Assembly (NCBI RefSeq): GCF_011397635.1
Contig: NC_064773.1
Span: 3,152,501 to 3,216,500, forward strand
DNA: 64,000 nt
DNA from: Epinephelus fuscoguttatus
Lineage: Eukaryota; Chordata; Actinopteri; Perciformes; Serranidae
Direction of reading: 5' to 3'
Part shown: positions 49,814 through 61,632 of the stretch, one piece after another
How positions within the stretch are numbered: position 1 is the stretch's first letter
Layout of the letters: every line of letters starts with the position of its first letter
Program-made: the position numbers and the translations under genes
The notes under the pieces: model-generated
What the model saw: only the letters and a program-made list of their open reading frames with translations
Databases searched by the model: none
Told to the model about the DNA's origin: nothing

Positions 49814-51067
49814 AGTGTCTGTCAGGTTTGTGTTTCCCTCTTGCTACTAGCTGCTCGCTAATTCCTGCTATCAGCTGTTTCCTGTTTATCCACCACCAGT
49901 GGGTCACATGTGCAGCGTCATCAACAGCTCCTCCCACAAGTCATCAACAGCCCCTTCCGGTCTGTTTAAACCAAAAAGGGTTCTGCCAGTATGTCTACCC
50001 TACGAGGCGGAAAATTGGGCGCCACGGATCAACTCGCCAATCCGGCTCTGTGTGTCTAAACGCTCACAGCTTGCCGACAAAGTGGCCATAGAAAGTCTGG
50101 CAGCGTAAAAGGGCCTTGTGTTTGTGTGTCAGAGTGGTTGCCATGGTGAGTGGAGTGGAGAGAAGAGGGGCAGAGAGCAGCAGAAGGTCCCTTTACTGCT
50201 GTCCTCTCTGAGACACACACACACACACACACTTTTTGTGTTAGTGGGCGTTGCTGTGGTGATTAATGAGAGACACCTGGAGCAGTGGAAGAGGGAGGCA
50301 GCCAGCAGCTCAGAGCTGTTTTAATGGAGTTGGGAGCTCTCAATGACCCCCTTTCCTCGCCAAAACCATGAGTCCAATCCATTTTAGAACTAAAGAAGCC
50401 TCTTGGATGAAAGGTGAAACATCTTCAAGAAATGCAAGCAAGTCCAGCTGCCCACGACATAGCACTTCAGGGTGTTTTCACAGGGTGTTTGCGATTATGA
50501 AGCCCCTCACTTTCAGATTAACTGAAAATCAGAGGAGAACCTCAGTGTTTGTTTGATTATTCTACATTCTACATCTGGAGACAGAATCTTCTGTAGACCA
50601 AACTACTCCTCGTCCTGCGTCCTTGCAAAAGTTACATGTCAACGTAGTTGCATCTGTTTTTTCAAGCGTCCCAGGTCAACAGCATGTGATCTAGAGGGCT
50701 AAGTACAAAGGCAAAGAGCAAAGTGACTGTGGAGCGGTTTGTGTTCAGAAGGCATGGTGGACTTAAATCCACTTTGGACTCATTTATAGAGCCGGAGTAA
50801 TGGACCGGTAATTTAGGGTTGGGGACAGTGTGAAACAGGGTGGAGAACGTGATGCATCTGTGGTCAGAGACACCCAAATCATCCACATCCAAAAAGGCAG
50901 TAGTCAGTGTAAATACTAAAGGGGCATTTAAAGGCTACTTGTGCAGCAAAACCTACGCACATGGCCTACACCATTGTGAGCATTTTTGCTTGTGCGGTGG
51001 TGTGTCTGTGTCACTCTGCAGTAACACCAACAAAACACTAGTCTGCATCACGGTTTCTGTGTACTGT
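49814..51067. other. Mixed repeat remnants, no gene
   Basis: 49814-50110 probably continues the Harbinger-type element interrupted by the LINE. A piece at 50390-50450 (cctcttggatgaaaggtgaa) is a motif I associate with a high-copy fish retroposon. No gene is supported. Confidence 0.45.
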
Positions 51068-52560
51068 AAAGTTTAGTTGATTCAAAACACACATTAAACA
51101 CACAGTAAACACACATTAAACACACATTAAACATGGCTTAATAGAGACAATTTCAAAACACACATTAAACACACAGTAAACACACATTAAACACACATTA
51201 AACATGGCTTAATAGAGACAATTTCAAACACAAGTTCACAAATCAGCTTCACTATAACTCACAGCATTCACAGACAAACACTTGTCTTTTCTGGACACAT
51301 TTTCCCCACAAATACAACATGCTAATGTTTTTAGCACAAGCATATGGCATTTTACATTGTATAGGCCTACATTAGCCTAGCAAATGGCGAACTTCGAATA
51401 TACAAATATGAACAGCAACATTTAACAAAGATAATGTTACTAAATTCGGCTCCATTACCTCACAAGGTTCACTGACAAAACGGCTGTCTAATAATTAACA
51501 CGTTTATGACACAAATACAACATGCTAATATTATTAGCACAAGCCTATGGCATTTTACATTGTATAAATTAGCCTAGCAATCAGGGCCGTACGCAGGATT
51601 TTTGAAATACCGAGGTCATTTAGTCATAGCGAAATTGCCTTTCACCAAACTTTGTTTGTGGGTATTTATAATTATGTTTGAACCACTTATTCTTTAGCAG
51701 GAAGTACTTCTCTTCATCTGTCAGTTGTCAGTTATATTAATTTTTATATCAATGAAAAAAAAAACAAATCCGTGTGACTAAATTCTTACATTTTTACATG
51801 TATCTCAGCATAGCAAGTTGGAAGTTGACATATTCTGCCATAAATGAAGAGGGGAGACTCTCTGGAATCGTAGACAGGGAGAAACACACGCAAGCCTAAG
51901 ACGTGGTAAGATACGATATTCCTCACTATATGAAGTGACTGATAACAAGATCTGTATAATGGATTGTAAAGAAATTCGTCAGGTTTTTATTTTGTAGACA
52001 ATTAATCTGGATTTATAGCGTGATGGGATGACAGCACAATGATGTGTGTGGTATCACTAGAAAGCTCTGCTCCTGCGCTTTCATGTAATGTGTGGCATTT
52101 CTGTGCAAAACTGCATTCGTGAGTAATCCATCCAAGAGTAATGTGTGTGCAAAGCTGTATGAAAGCTGCGTAGATCAAACAAGAGTACCAGAATTTTCTT
52201 TTTTAAATAATTGTTATTATAGAGAAGAGAGAGTCACTCAGTCACCTTCCATCAATCCTCCCACGTAGTTTCACCGCACAAATGAAATGGTTTATTTTTA
52301 TTTTCATTTTATTCATTCATTTAGGTCAGGAAAAAATACCGAGGTCATGACCTCGGTGTCCTCAATGGTAGTTACGGCCTTGCTAGCAATGAGTGGAGAT
52401 TTCATCTGCTTGTATGAAGTATGAATCCCCAAAATATAAATCACACACAAGACTTAAAATGCTATTTTTGTGGAGGCTTAATTGTCTTCACAATTAATTC
52501 TTTCTCTCTGTGAAATTAAAGAAAATAAAAGGTTTGTTTCCACTGAGGGTCAGCCATTGG
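51068..52560. mobile_element. Non-autonomous DNA element, family A copy 4 (reversed, interrupted)
   Basis: The reverse-complement family signature appears at 51320-51560 and resumes at 52391-52560 after an insertion. A 74-base segment (acacacattaaacacacag to gagacaatttcaaa) is tandemly duplicated at 51083-51228. Confidence 0.75.
51582..52382. mobile_element. hAT-type non-autonomous element nested in family A copy 4
   Basis: The ends are cagggccgta and tacggccttg (inverted repeats), flanked by identical 8-base copies of ctagcaat (51574-51581 and 52383-52390). The 8-bp duplication is diagnostic of hAT. The 801-base body encodes nothing and includes the perfect palindrome ccgaggtcatgacctcgg near its right end. 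Confidence 0.9.
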
Positions 52561-52785
52561 TCGTAGCTGGGCCGTTGGTGAACATCTGTTGCCTGTGTCC
52601 TGTGACCCACCCATTGACCCTCAATGGCCCCAATTTGTAGCTCTAAGCTGAAATAAACCAACCTTCCATCTCTTCTTACTTTGTCTGTGACATTTTAACA
52701 AAGATACCAGATGTCTTCTGTCTATCCAAACCTTGAAAGAGTCTTAACCGTTACTATTATCTGTACAGAAGAAGATGATTTATAT

Positions 52786-53078
52786 CAGTGGTTCCCAACT
52801 GGTCCAGCCTCAGGGTCCAGATTTCTCCTCAGTCATTAGTTAAAGGTCCCACATACGTTCAGCATCATACTTGTGTTTGGCCATGTTGTCAAACTTGTTT
52901 TCTGTCTCTGTCAAGCAGCCGTCCGTTCGTCTCTCACTCAACAGCAGGAAATGGCACTTCAAAATAAAAGCTCTGTGCTGCAAATTCACTGTCTTAAAAA
53001 TATATATATTCTTTGTTTTTTGTTTTTACAAACTTGTGACCCACTTTCGGACCACTACCCACCAGTTGTGAACCAATG
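52786..53078. mobile_element. hAT-type MITE
   Basis: The ends cagtggttcccaactggt and accagttgtgaaccaatg are inverted repeats of the widespread hAT type. The flanking 8-mers are atttatat and atttttat, one mismatch apart. Confidence 0.85.
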
Positions 53079-53086
53079 ATTTTTAT

Positions 53087-54430
53087 CAATAGATTTTTAA
53101 TAGATTTTTGCTTTCAGAACCCTGGACATTCAAAATAACTCCTACACATCTGTAACCCTATTATTAAATTTACAATTATACAAATACAGATAGCATTCTT
53201 TGTCCATTATGTCATTAAACATCTCGAGTCCTCTCCTCCTCTCATCACCACACTGCAGCTTTTAAGGCACACTGGTTCATCTACTCATCTTTAGTCTCAG
53301 TGAAAAGACAGATATCCTCAGGAAAGATGATGTCAACAATTGAAACTTCAATCACTGTGATCTTGCAAATTACAAATCTACATTTTAAAAGTAGCACAGA
53401 CCGTGAGTTTACTTGAGACTGCTGCTAATTATTCCACACCAGTGACTGACCACTTGTACCAGTCAGGATCATCACTAGCCCCTGTGATAAAGGCCTTCAT
53501 GAGCCTAGTTTGTTTGGGGTAGATGCCGTCTCTAAAAGAAACCGAGACTGGCGATTCCAGAACAGGTTTAAATTGTCAATTAACACCACATTGCAGCCAT
53601 GTTCCAAGACTAGGGAGTCTACTGAAATGACCAGAACCGTGACTACAAGAATAAATGTGAGCAATAATATGTAGTTAGAAATTAGTACAAATAAACAGAA
53701 GATATTTGAGTTTAGTTTGTTTGTCATGAAACATTTTTGCTTATTTACCAACACCAGATTATTACGTGTGAGTGTTGTTATTACATTATCTTATTAGGTT
53801 TCACTTGCACCACAGAGTTTAGAGTATATATATATATATATATATATTCCTATTATTTAAATTTGTAGTTCTCTCCGGACTTCGTTTTTTTCTGTATAGC
53901 TTAGTTAGATCTATATTGTATATTTTGGAATTATATTGTATATATTTTCTTTATTTTTAGTTCTAGATTTATGTGTACACCGCTGCAATACGGTTCTGAG
54001 AGTAACGTTATTTCAATTGTCCGTATGTCTAGTGCATATGTGATACTGACAAATAAAGCTGACTTGATATGTACATGTAAACTGAGAGACTTTGGTTTAT
54101 TGTGTGAATGAGGGTAGTTTAAAGCAGTTTGGGATCAAATATATAATTCAATAATTTGTAAAATCAAAATAATACAGCAGAATTTTAGTAGCAGTAACCA
54201 ATATTTGGTACAGTTTATACAATAAATATTTTGTGGCTGTCTCACATCAATAAGTTTTATACAACATTTTATCATATATTATTTTTAAAATTTTTATGAT
54301 ATTTCCTGATTAATAAGAGTAGTTTCAGCAGCACAGTTTAATAAATTACATTTATGTTTTCGATTGTTCTTATTACAGTAAATGTGCCTCTTCTTCCTTT
54401 TAGCTGAGCTGCTGTGTCACGTGCTGACAC
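53087..54430. other. Spacer upstream of H3 copy 2
   Basis: No gene is seen. There is an (AT)n run at about 53826-53847, and a retroposon-like tail (tgacaaataaagctgacttg) at about 54047-54068. Confidence 0.5.
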
Positions 54431-54434
54431 TGGA

Positions 54435-54473
54435 CCAATCAGCGTTGCCAGTGTGCCGGCCTTGGCTATATAT
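54435..54473 (+). promoter_or_regulatory. H3 copy 2 promoter: CCAAT and TATA
   Basis: CCAAT at 54435-54439 and TATATAT at 54467-54473, about 65 bases before the start codon. Confidence 0.8.
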
Positions 54474-54534
54474 GCAGCAGACACTTCCTTCATGATATCG
54501 TCTTTCCTCGAGGAACGGAAGCAGAACAACTTAA

Positions 54535-54948
<414 letters not shown>

Positions 54949-54972
54949 ACTCACCCGACTACACACAACAAC

Positions 54973-54988
54973 GGCTCTTTTAAGAGCC
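54973..54988 (+). terminator. Histone 3' stem-loop, H3 copy 2
   Basis: GGCTCTTTTAAGAGCC. The downstream element reads caagacctcc, where copy 1 has caagagctcc, weakening the U7 match. Confidence 0.95.
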
Positions 54989-54994
54989 ACCTCA

Positions 54995-55810
54995 CTCTCA
55001 CCTCAAGACCTCCTTCCTGCTCATGACACATGAATATTAACTCAATACTAAGATTTTACCTGCAAATGCACTCACTGTGTCATATTAGAGAAATTACACA
55101 TTTACACCACATTCATCACTGTATGCATCATACCACAATAGAATCATGTATAGCACCAGATAATCCTCCTCTGTGCTCTTTCTGATGGTATGAAGTTAAT
55201 ACTTCTCAAGAGAAACTTAATATTCTGCTCTATAACACAGTCTGCGACTCTGACTCACTGAACTGAGTGATGTTGTGTTCTTCCTTTCATATGTGTGTTG
55301 CCATAATCTGACATGTTTAATTAGCTGTCATTCATATTTATTGCTGTAATTCTAATCTTTTAATTCTATTCATAATTTTGTTGACATTTGTATGTTTGCT
55401 CTACCTCTATTTTCTACACCAGTTTTAAAGTGACTCGTTCCTATTCACAATACAGATCGATAAAATTTACCAAAACTAGAAAGCACTGCAGCGACCTCAG
55501 TCACAATTTCAATAATCATAGTGGTGTTTTCTCTCGTTGTTAGTAATAACATTTACCCGTAAAGAATCAGGTCAGCTTTAAGTGAAACTAGTTACCCAAA
55601 GAATCGAGAAGAATTGTCATATCCTAATAATGGGTAATGAAATCAGTCATCCAACACGTTGCCTCATAAGCATGCAGTTTATTAATGTACTTGGTGTATA
55701 CATTAATTCGAGTATGTTTAACACTTCAGTCTTGTCGGTTACTAACAATTATGTATAATTGTAGTAATAATAATAATTTTACATTAACAGAAACGAGCTC
55801 TTTGGTTGCT
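54995..55810. other. Spacer between H3 and H4 copies
   Basis: A/T-rich; no gene or clear repeat was seen. Confidence 0.6.
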
Positions 55811-55816
55811 GTGTGT

Positions 55817-55832
55817 GGCTCTTAAAAGAGCC
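55817..55832 (-). terminator. Histone 3' stem-loop, H4 copy 3
   Basis: GGCTCTTTTAAGAGCC on the minus strand with the same AAAGAGCT downstream element as the other H4 copies. Confidence 0.95.
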
Positions 55833-55871
55833 GTTGTGTTGAGGTGAGCTGAGCTGAGGTGAGGCGGTGAT

Positions 55872-56237
<366 letters not shown>

Positions 56238-56241
56238 TCAG

Positions 56242-56276
56242 TATATAAAGCCATTCTGCGGACGTAGTTGAAGACA
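56242..56276 (-). promoter_or_regulatory. H4 copy 3 promoter: TATA plus H4 block
   Basis: TTTATATA (minus strand) at 56242-56249 and the shared GTCCG-containing block at 56255-56274. Confidence 0.8.
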
Positions 56277-56394
56277 GGGTAGCTAGAAGAGTTTCCCCAT
56301 CCCTCTGTTTTTAAAGCGACAGACCGCTGTATTTCCAATCCACCAAATACAAACACAAATCAGGAGGGAGCGAGAAATTGAGAATTGTTTCCAC

Positions 56395-57370
56395 GCAAAC
56401 AGGGCTCCTTTTTTCAAAATATTCACACAATTATCCAAACACCACACTCAATTTGCATAACTCCTAGATTGTTTGCAAAATGACACACTTCAATCAAAAC
56501 ATATACACATATTTATAAAAATGCTGTTTTGTTTTCATCTCACTAACACAGTCTTCAAATGATCAGACACTATTGCAGTCAGTTACACACTACAGTGATC
56601 AATACAAAATACATTTGTAAAAACCCCTATTTTAGGAAATAGCTGGTCTAGTGCTAGACTTTTTTGCCAGACATTTTTATGTAAGGGATAATTTAGATGA
56701 CAAAAAGATATTGTCAAGCCCACAACATTCTTCATGATTACTTTGAGGTATACAGAGAAAGTACACAAATACAACAAACAAACACAACACTGATTGCAGA
56801 CTGCGGCAGACTGAAAATATTTATTTCTTACCATACTCAGTTACAGTAACAGATCAACAATGAAAATCAGAACAAAACAGTAGTTTTTCTTACTACTGTA
56901 AAGTGTGGACAAATAAAAATCTGTAGACAAATAAAAATTACTGCATGAAGTACCTACACTTACAGCAACTCTGAAGAAAAACTAAAGCAACAATAACAAG
57001 AACAATACTGTAACTAATCATTATCTCTCCGTCTGGCTGGATCAGGCCATAGGATTTCATCCACATCACAGGCTATGTCTTCATTGGCAAGGCACCGTTG
57101 GAAGAATCGCCTTGTGTGACAAATCCACCCCTGCACAGAAGCTGCTTCGATAAGATCACAGGCCTGCTCCATGGCCTGAATGAGGGGCAAACGGTCATAG
57201 GCTGAAGGTCCTATACCTTCCACTGCCATGCAGAAAAAAACTCCTCTATTGGGTTTAGGAATGGGGAGTATGGTGGAAGGTATAAGTCTGCAAATTCAGG
57301 GTGCTCATGGAACTAATTGTGGACCAGAGCAGATCGATGGAAAGATACATTGTCCCAAGGTGTCCAAAGG
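56395..57370 (-). mobile_element. IS630/Tc1-superfamily transposon remnant
   Basis: On the minus strand a transposase C-terminus is readable: ADLYLPPYSPFLNPIEEFFS, with the catalytic Glu, followed in another frame by QAMEQACDLIEAASVQGW and DVDEILWPDPARR. An earlier SFHRSALVHN-like region is broken by a stop. The side from 56395 to 57010 is A/T-rich non-coding sequence, probably the 3' part of the element. Confidence 0.7.
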
Positions 57371-57399
57371 TGTTTTAACATAAAAATGGTAACAATTGG

Positions 57400-57664
57400 A
57401 GTCTTTTTTTGACATTGAAAAAGCGTTTGATAAGATGTGGCATGAAGGACTCATATACAGGCTGCTGGACCATAACCTTAAACTCCCACAGCAGATGGTG
57501 GTGCTTTTAAACAGTTTTTTAAAGGACAGAGAGATTTGAGTAAGAGTGGGAGCCTCAATCTCCAACAAATTTAGCCCAGAAGCCGGTGTTCCACAGGGCT
57601 CAGCCCTCAGCCCCCTACTATTCTTATTGTACATTAGTGACACATTTGAAGAGGAAAACATGCC
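57400..57664 (+). mobile_element. LINE reverse-transcriptase fragment
   Basis: The plus strand encodes FFDIEKAFDKMWHEGLIYRL, then VVLLNSFLKDRE, a stop, and then AGVPQGSALSPLLFLLYISD. These are non-LTR RT motifs, of jockey-like aspect. Only about 85 codons remain, without the YADD box. Confidence 0.75.
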
Positions 57665-59060
57665 ATGGAGCTGCAGATAAATGAGTGGGGCTTGAGAGAG
57701 AGAAAGTGCACTGTTTAATCACAGACAATGCATCCAATATGATCCTTTGTGCCAAACTGTTGGCTGTCAGAAATGTTCCATGTTTAGCCCACAGTTTCAG
57801 TCTTATTGTGAAGAAGGTATTGGATCAAACTCCTCCACTGGCTGACATCAGAACAAGAGGCCGAAGAATTGTTGCATTTTTTTAGGACAAGCACAAAAGC
57901 AAAGGAGAAACTCACAGAGATGCAAACTCAGCTGCAGAAGCCAGTTCACAAACTGATTCAAGAAGCTGAAACCAGATGGAACTCCACATACTTGATGTTA
58001 CAAAGACTATATGAACAAGGAGAACCAGTTGGTGCAGCAGCAGCACACCTCACCACAGACATTCCTCCTCTCACATTTGCAGAATACGAGACAGTCAGTG
58101 AGTGTTTAGATGTTCTTGCACCCTTCCCTCTAGCCCCCTCAGAGATGTCAGCCGAAAAGCATGTTTCTGCCTCAAAAGTTATTCCACTCATGAGAATGGT
58201 ACAGCATAAACTGGCTATAAAGGCTTCAGCACTTTATCTTATAAAACAACTGCAGCATGAGCTGGTCAAATGATGCACAGTTGAAAATGTATCATTTATC
58301 ATTCCATATTATTATTGTGTTTTCCATACCTCTCTAAAAATGTTATCAGCTCTATCAGTCAGCTGCCAAGGAAGAACATGGGCCTTCAGCAGAAGACAAC
58401 TTGTGGGATCTTTTGGACAGCAGCGTTGGATATTACTGTATGCATCATTTTGTGATTATGAAAGATGACTAATTTCCCTTTTTCCCTTCTTTTAGGTAAA
58501 ACAAAACAATTTTAAAGTGCAACAGCACATGCTTCAGTGGAGTTTCAAAGATATTTGTCTGAGCTCTACCTCTCCAGAGGAGAAGACCTGCTTACTTACT
58601 GGGCATCACGTGGAAGAATATACCCAAACCTTATCAAAACGGCCAAAAAGTATCTCCACATGCCAGCAACATCTGTGCCATGTGAGTGGTTTTTATCCAA
58701 AGCTGGAGAGGTAGTCAGCCACAAAAGGAGCAGACTGAAACCACGCAGTCAAAATGCTTCTTTTTTTAAAATAAAAACACTCACTGGTTTACTCGTACAC
58801 CTCATTTATATTAGCACAAGAGTAGTATACAAGAGTAGTACAAGCACGTTCCATTTCCCCACTCCCTCTATAGATGCAGTTCTGAGGTACAGCCAGCAGA
58901 CGTCACTCTTCTGACTGTGTGAAATGCTTCGAGCAGTGTGTGACTGATGAAGCAGTCAAAGTGGTTCACTGCTTCATGAAGCTTCGATTTCACCATCACT
59001 ACTGCTATGGTGTTTGCGCCACCTACTGGCAACAGGAAGCAATAGCTATTTGTTGAACAC
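57665..59060 (+). mobile_element. hAT transposon remnant (ZBED-type transposase)
   Basis: Transposase pieces occur in order: VHCLITDNASNM, LAHSFSLIVKKVLDQT, the ETRWNSTYLMLQRLYEQ motif near 57975, and a hAT C-terminal dimerisation region (GRIYPNLIKTAKKYLHMPAT, VSHKRSRLKP) near 58610-58745. Introns or breaks separate them: at least one frame shift at about 57870 and a non-coding gap 58275-58500. The 3' non-coding end (58786-59060) recurs at 60865-61275. Confidence 0.75.
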
Positions 59061-59129
59061 GTCAGAAAGTTTAATCTTATTTCTTATAGCCACAGTGAAA
59101 TGTAAGAAATGCAAGCGAGATCACACCTA

Positions 59130-59685
59130 TGGCAAGCCGTTTTAACATTTAAATCGCTAGACTGGATATTCATTACTGATATCTGCAACATAATTTTGCC
59201 TAGTCAAAACTTTTATTCAAGATATCTGGAATTAGATTTTGCCTAGTCAAAACTCGAATTACAGATATCTGTAATTCAGTTTTGACTAGTAGGATTCAAA
59301 CTATTTTTGCCATTCATGTGTATGGGGTTTGTCATTATAGATATCTCTGATGTAGTTGTGGATATCTGTAATTCCAGTTTGAGATATCTACAATTTAATT
59401 TTGACTAGTCATAATTCAAGTTCAAGATATCTTTAATTATCATCAATTGAAGATATCTACATGGTCCTTTCTAGATATCTTGAATTGAGTTTCAGATAGT
59501 CAGAATGATATTGTAGATATCTTGAATTCGAATTATGACTAGTCAAAATGACGTTACAGATATCTTAAATTAAAGTTCATACTAGTCACAGTGATATTAC
59601 TACTAGTCAAAATGACGTTATAGATATCTATAATGGTAATTCCGGATAGTCGGACTTAGTGATTAAATGTTAAAACCGCTTGCCA
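59130..59685. mobile_element. Tc1/mariner-like MITE with internal gatatc repeats
   Basis: The ends tggcaagccgttttaacat and atgttaaaaccgcttgcca are inverted repeats flanked by TA on each side. The 556-base body is built from alternating agatatct and tgactagtca palindromes spaced 10-30 bases apart. It has no coding capacity. It lies just beyond the H2B copy 2 3' end. Confidence 0.8.
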
Positions 59686-59756
59686 TATCACACCCAACAT
59701 TTATTAATAATTGAATTAATAAACAACAAAACTTTGCTCTTAAAGATATAGTGGGT

Positions 59757-59772
59757 GGCCCTTAAAAGAGCC
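59757..59772 (-). terminator. Histone 3' stem-loop, H2B copy 2
   Basis: On the minus strand GGCTCTTTTAAGGGCC: one A-to-G change makes a U-G wobble in the stem, which can still fold. Confidence 0.9.
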
Positions 59773-59803
59773 GTTGGTTGAATAGTGGAGGCAGCAGCAG
59801 TGT

Positions 59804-60181
59804 TTACTTGGAGCTGGTGTACTTGGTGACGGCCTTGGTGCCCTCAGACACGGCGTGCTTGGCCAGCTCCCCGGGCAGCAGCAGGCGGACGGCGGTCTGG
59901 ATCTCCCTGGAAGTGATGGTGGAGCGCTTGTTGTAGTGAGCCAGACGGGAGGCCTCACCGGCGATGCGCTCAAAGATGTCGCTGACGAAGGAGTTCATGA
60001 TGCCCATTGCTTTGGAGGAGATGCCGGTGTCGGGGTGGACCTGCTTCAGCACCTTGTACACGTAGATGGCGTAGCTCTCCCTCCTCTTGGTCCTCCTCTT
60101 CTTATTGCCGCTCTTGCTGACGTTCTTGGTGGCGCCTTTCTTTGAGCCCTTCTTGGCCGCTTTGACTACAGTGTCAGGCAT
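59804..60181 (-). CDS. Histone H2B (copy 2), divergent N-tail
   Basis: 125 residues. The core is identical to copy 1 from ESYAIYVYK to TKYTSSK. The first 35 residues ([20 protein letters not shown] then [14 protein letters not shown]) differ from both copy 1 and ordinary H2B. The KRRTKRRES junction lacks the usual KRRKSRKES serine before the repression-region lysines. It has an octamer/TATA/CCAAT promoter. Confidence 0.95.
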   Translation of the reverse strand: MPDTVVKAAKKGSKKGATKNVSKSGNKKRRTKRRESYAIYVYKVLKQVHPDTGISSKAMGIMNSFVSDIFERIAGEASRLAHYNKRSTITSREIQTAVRLLLPGELAKHAVSEGTKAVTKYTSSK

Positions 60182-60236
60182 GTTGTCGCTCTGGTGGGAA
60201 CCGACGAGTATGTGCTAACGGGTCGGAGCGCTGCAA

Positions 60237-60288
60237 TATAAATGAAACCGTATGCAAATTCAGTGTGCTGTCCCCACTCTGCCATTGG
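60237..60288 (-). promoter_or_regulatory. H2B copy 2 promoter: TATA, octamer, CCAAT
   Basis: On the minus strand a TATA-like ATTTATA lies at 60237-60243, the octamer ATTTGCAT at 60252-60259, and CCAAT at 60284-60288. Spacing matches H2B copy 1. Confidence 0.85.
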
Positions 60289-60864
60289 CTGATATTCAGA
60301 GCCTCATGCAGTGTAGAAACTTTCCCCGGATGTGACTCATGTTTCTGCTGCTGGGCTGGTTCAAGGATCAGAACCGTGATATCAGTTATCTGTTGGGGGG
60401 TTAGATATGATTTTAATATGTATTCATTTATTTTTCCTTGATTCATTGATTGAGTGATTCAGTAATCAATGAATTTATTCTTCTAATTTGTCCTTGAGCG
60501 AGTGTTGTATAATCGTATGGTTTTATCTCCTTGCTGTTTGTCTCTCTGATTGTAAAGCACTTTGCGCTGCATTCTGTGCATGAAAGTGCTTTATGAATGA
60601 GTTAATTCATTCAATACATCATCACCATCACAATATTTATGTCTGTACAAATTGTACAAATGAAACAGACCAGTAGTAGTGTATGTATGGACAGTTGTGT
60701 GGACGTTCACCAGGACTGTGTTATAAGTCCTTAGAGTGGATTTATGTGCATTTTTTCCCTTTGACATGAGTCCTTGAATGTAAAGTGAGTAAGCTTTTGT
60801 TCATATTATCCAGTTTCGTAATAACTGATTTGAGATGTCAAATCAAACTTACCCTCTGCACTGT
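60289..60864. other. Spacer after H2B copy 2
   Basis: No gene is seen. Confidence 0.55.
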
Positions 60865-61275
60865 TGAAATACCTCTTTTTAAAATATAAATCTTTAAACA
60901 CTCCCTGCTTTACTGGTACACCTCATTTATATTACTATAATGGCAGAGTTGCAGAAGCACCAGCATTCACTTCTATATCACGTGATACTTGGGTATTATA
61001 CAAAGCGGTACCAGCACATTCCTTTGCCGCGCTGCCTCTGTACACACCACGTGACAGGCAGTCCTGAGGCCTGTTCAGGTCCTCCACTTAGATGCAGTTC
61101 TGAGGTACAGCCAGCAGATGTCACTCTTCTGACTGTGTGAAATGCTTCGAGGCAGTGTGTGATTCATGAAGCAGTTGTGTCAACGTGGTTCACTGCTTCA
61201 TGAAGCTTCGATTTCACCATCACTGCTGTGGTGTTTGTGCCAAATACTGGCAACAGGAAGCAATAGTTGTAGGAC
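60865..61275 (+). mobile_element. Second copy of the hAT 3' end
   Basis: This matches 58760-59050 in the same orientation, sharing gcagttctgaggtacagcc, gactgtgtgaaatgcttcga and tcatgaagcttcgatttcac. It holds about 60 extra bases near 61010-61080. No transposase remains. Confidence 0.75.
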
Positions 61276-61632
61276 ACTTAAATAAAGTCTATAATAAATT
61301 ATATATATATTATATATGTTGCTATGTGACTGTCTCTGTTGGACACGTGAGGCAGACATGTCTTTCTCAGGATTTATTGCAGGACCTCTCATTAAAGGTT
61401 ACAGGAACAGGTCGGTGTAGTCTGTAGAAAGCAGAACCTGTATGATATTATATATATAAAAACTTCAGTGTTTATTGTGAAAAGACATGTGATTTGGGAG
61501 GAAAAAGGGTGATGTTAAAGGCTTGGTATGTTTCACAATATGTTGTACATCCATGACATAAAGTGTTAACTGTGGGCCAGTTAAATCCTGTGTCTTGTTT
61601 GTGTCTGATGTTCAAGTAAACAATTTAAAATA

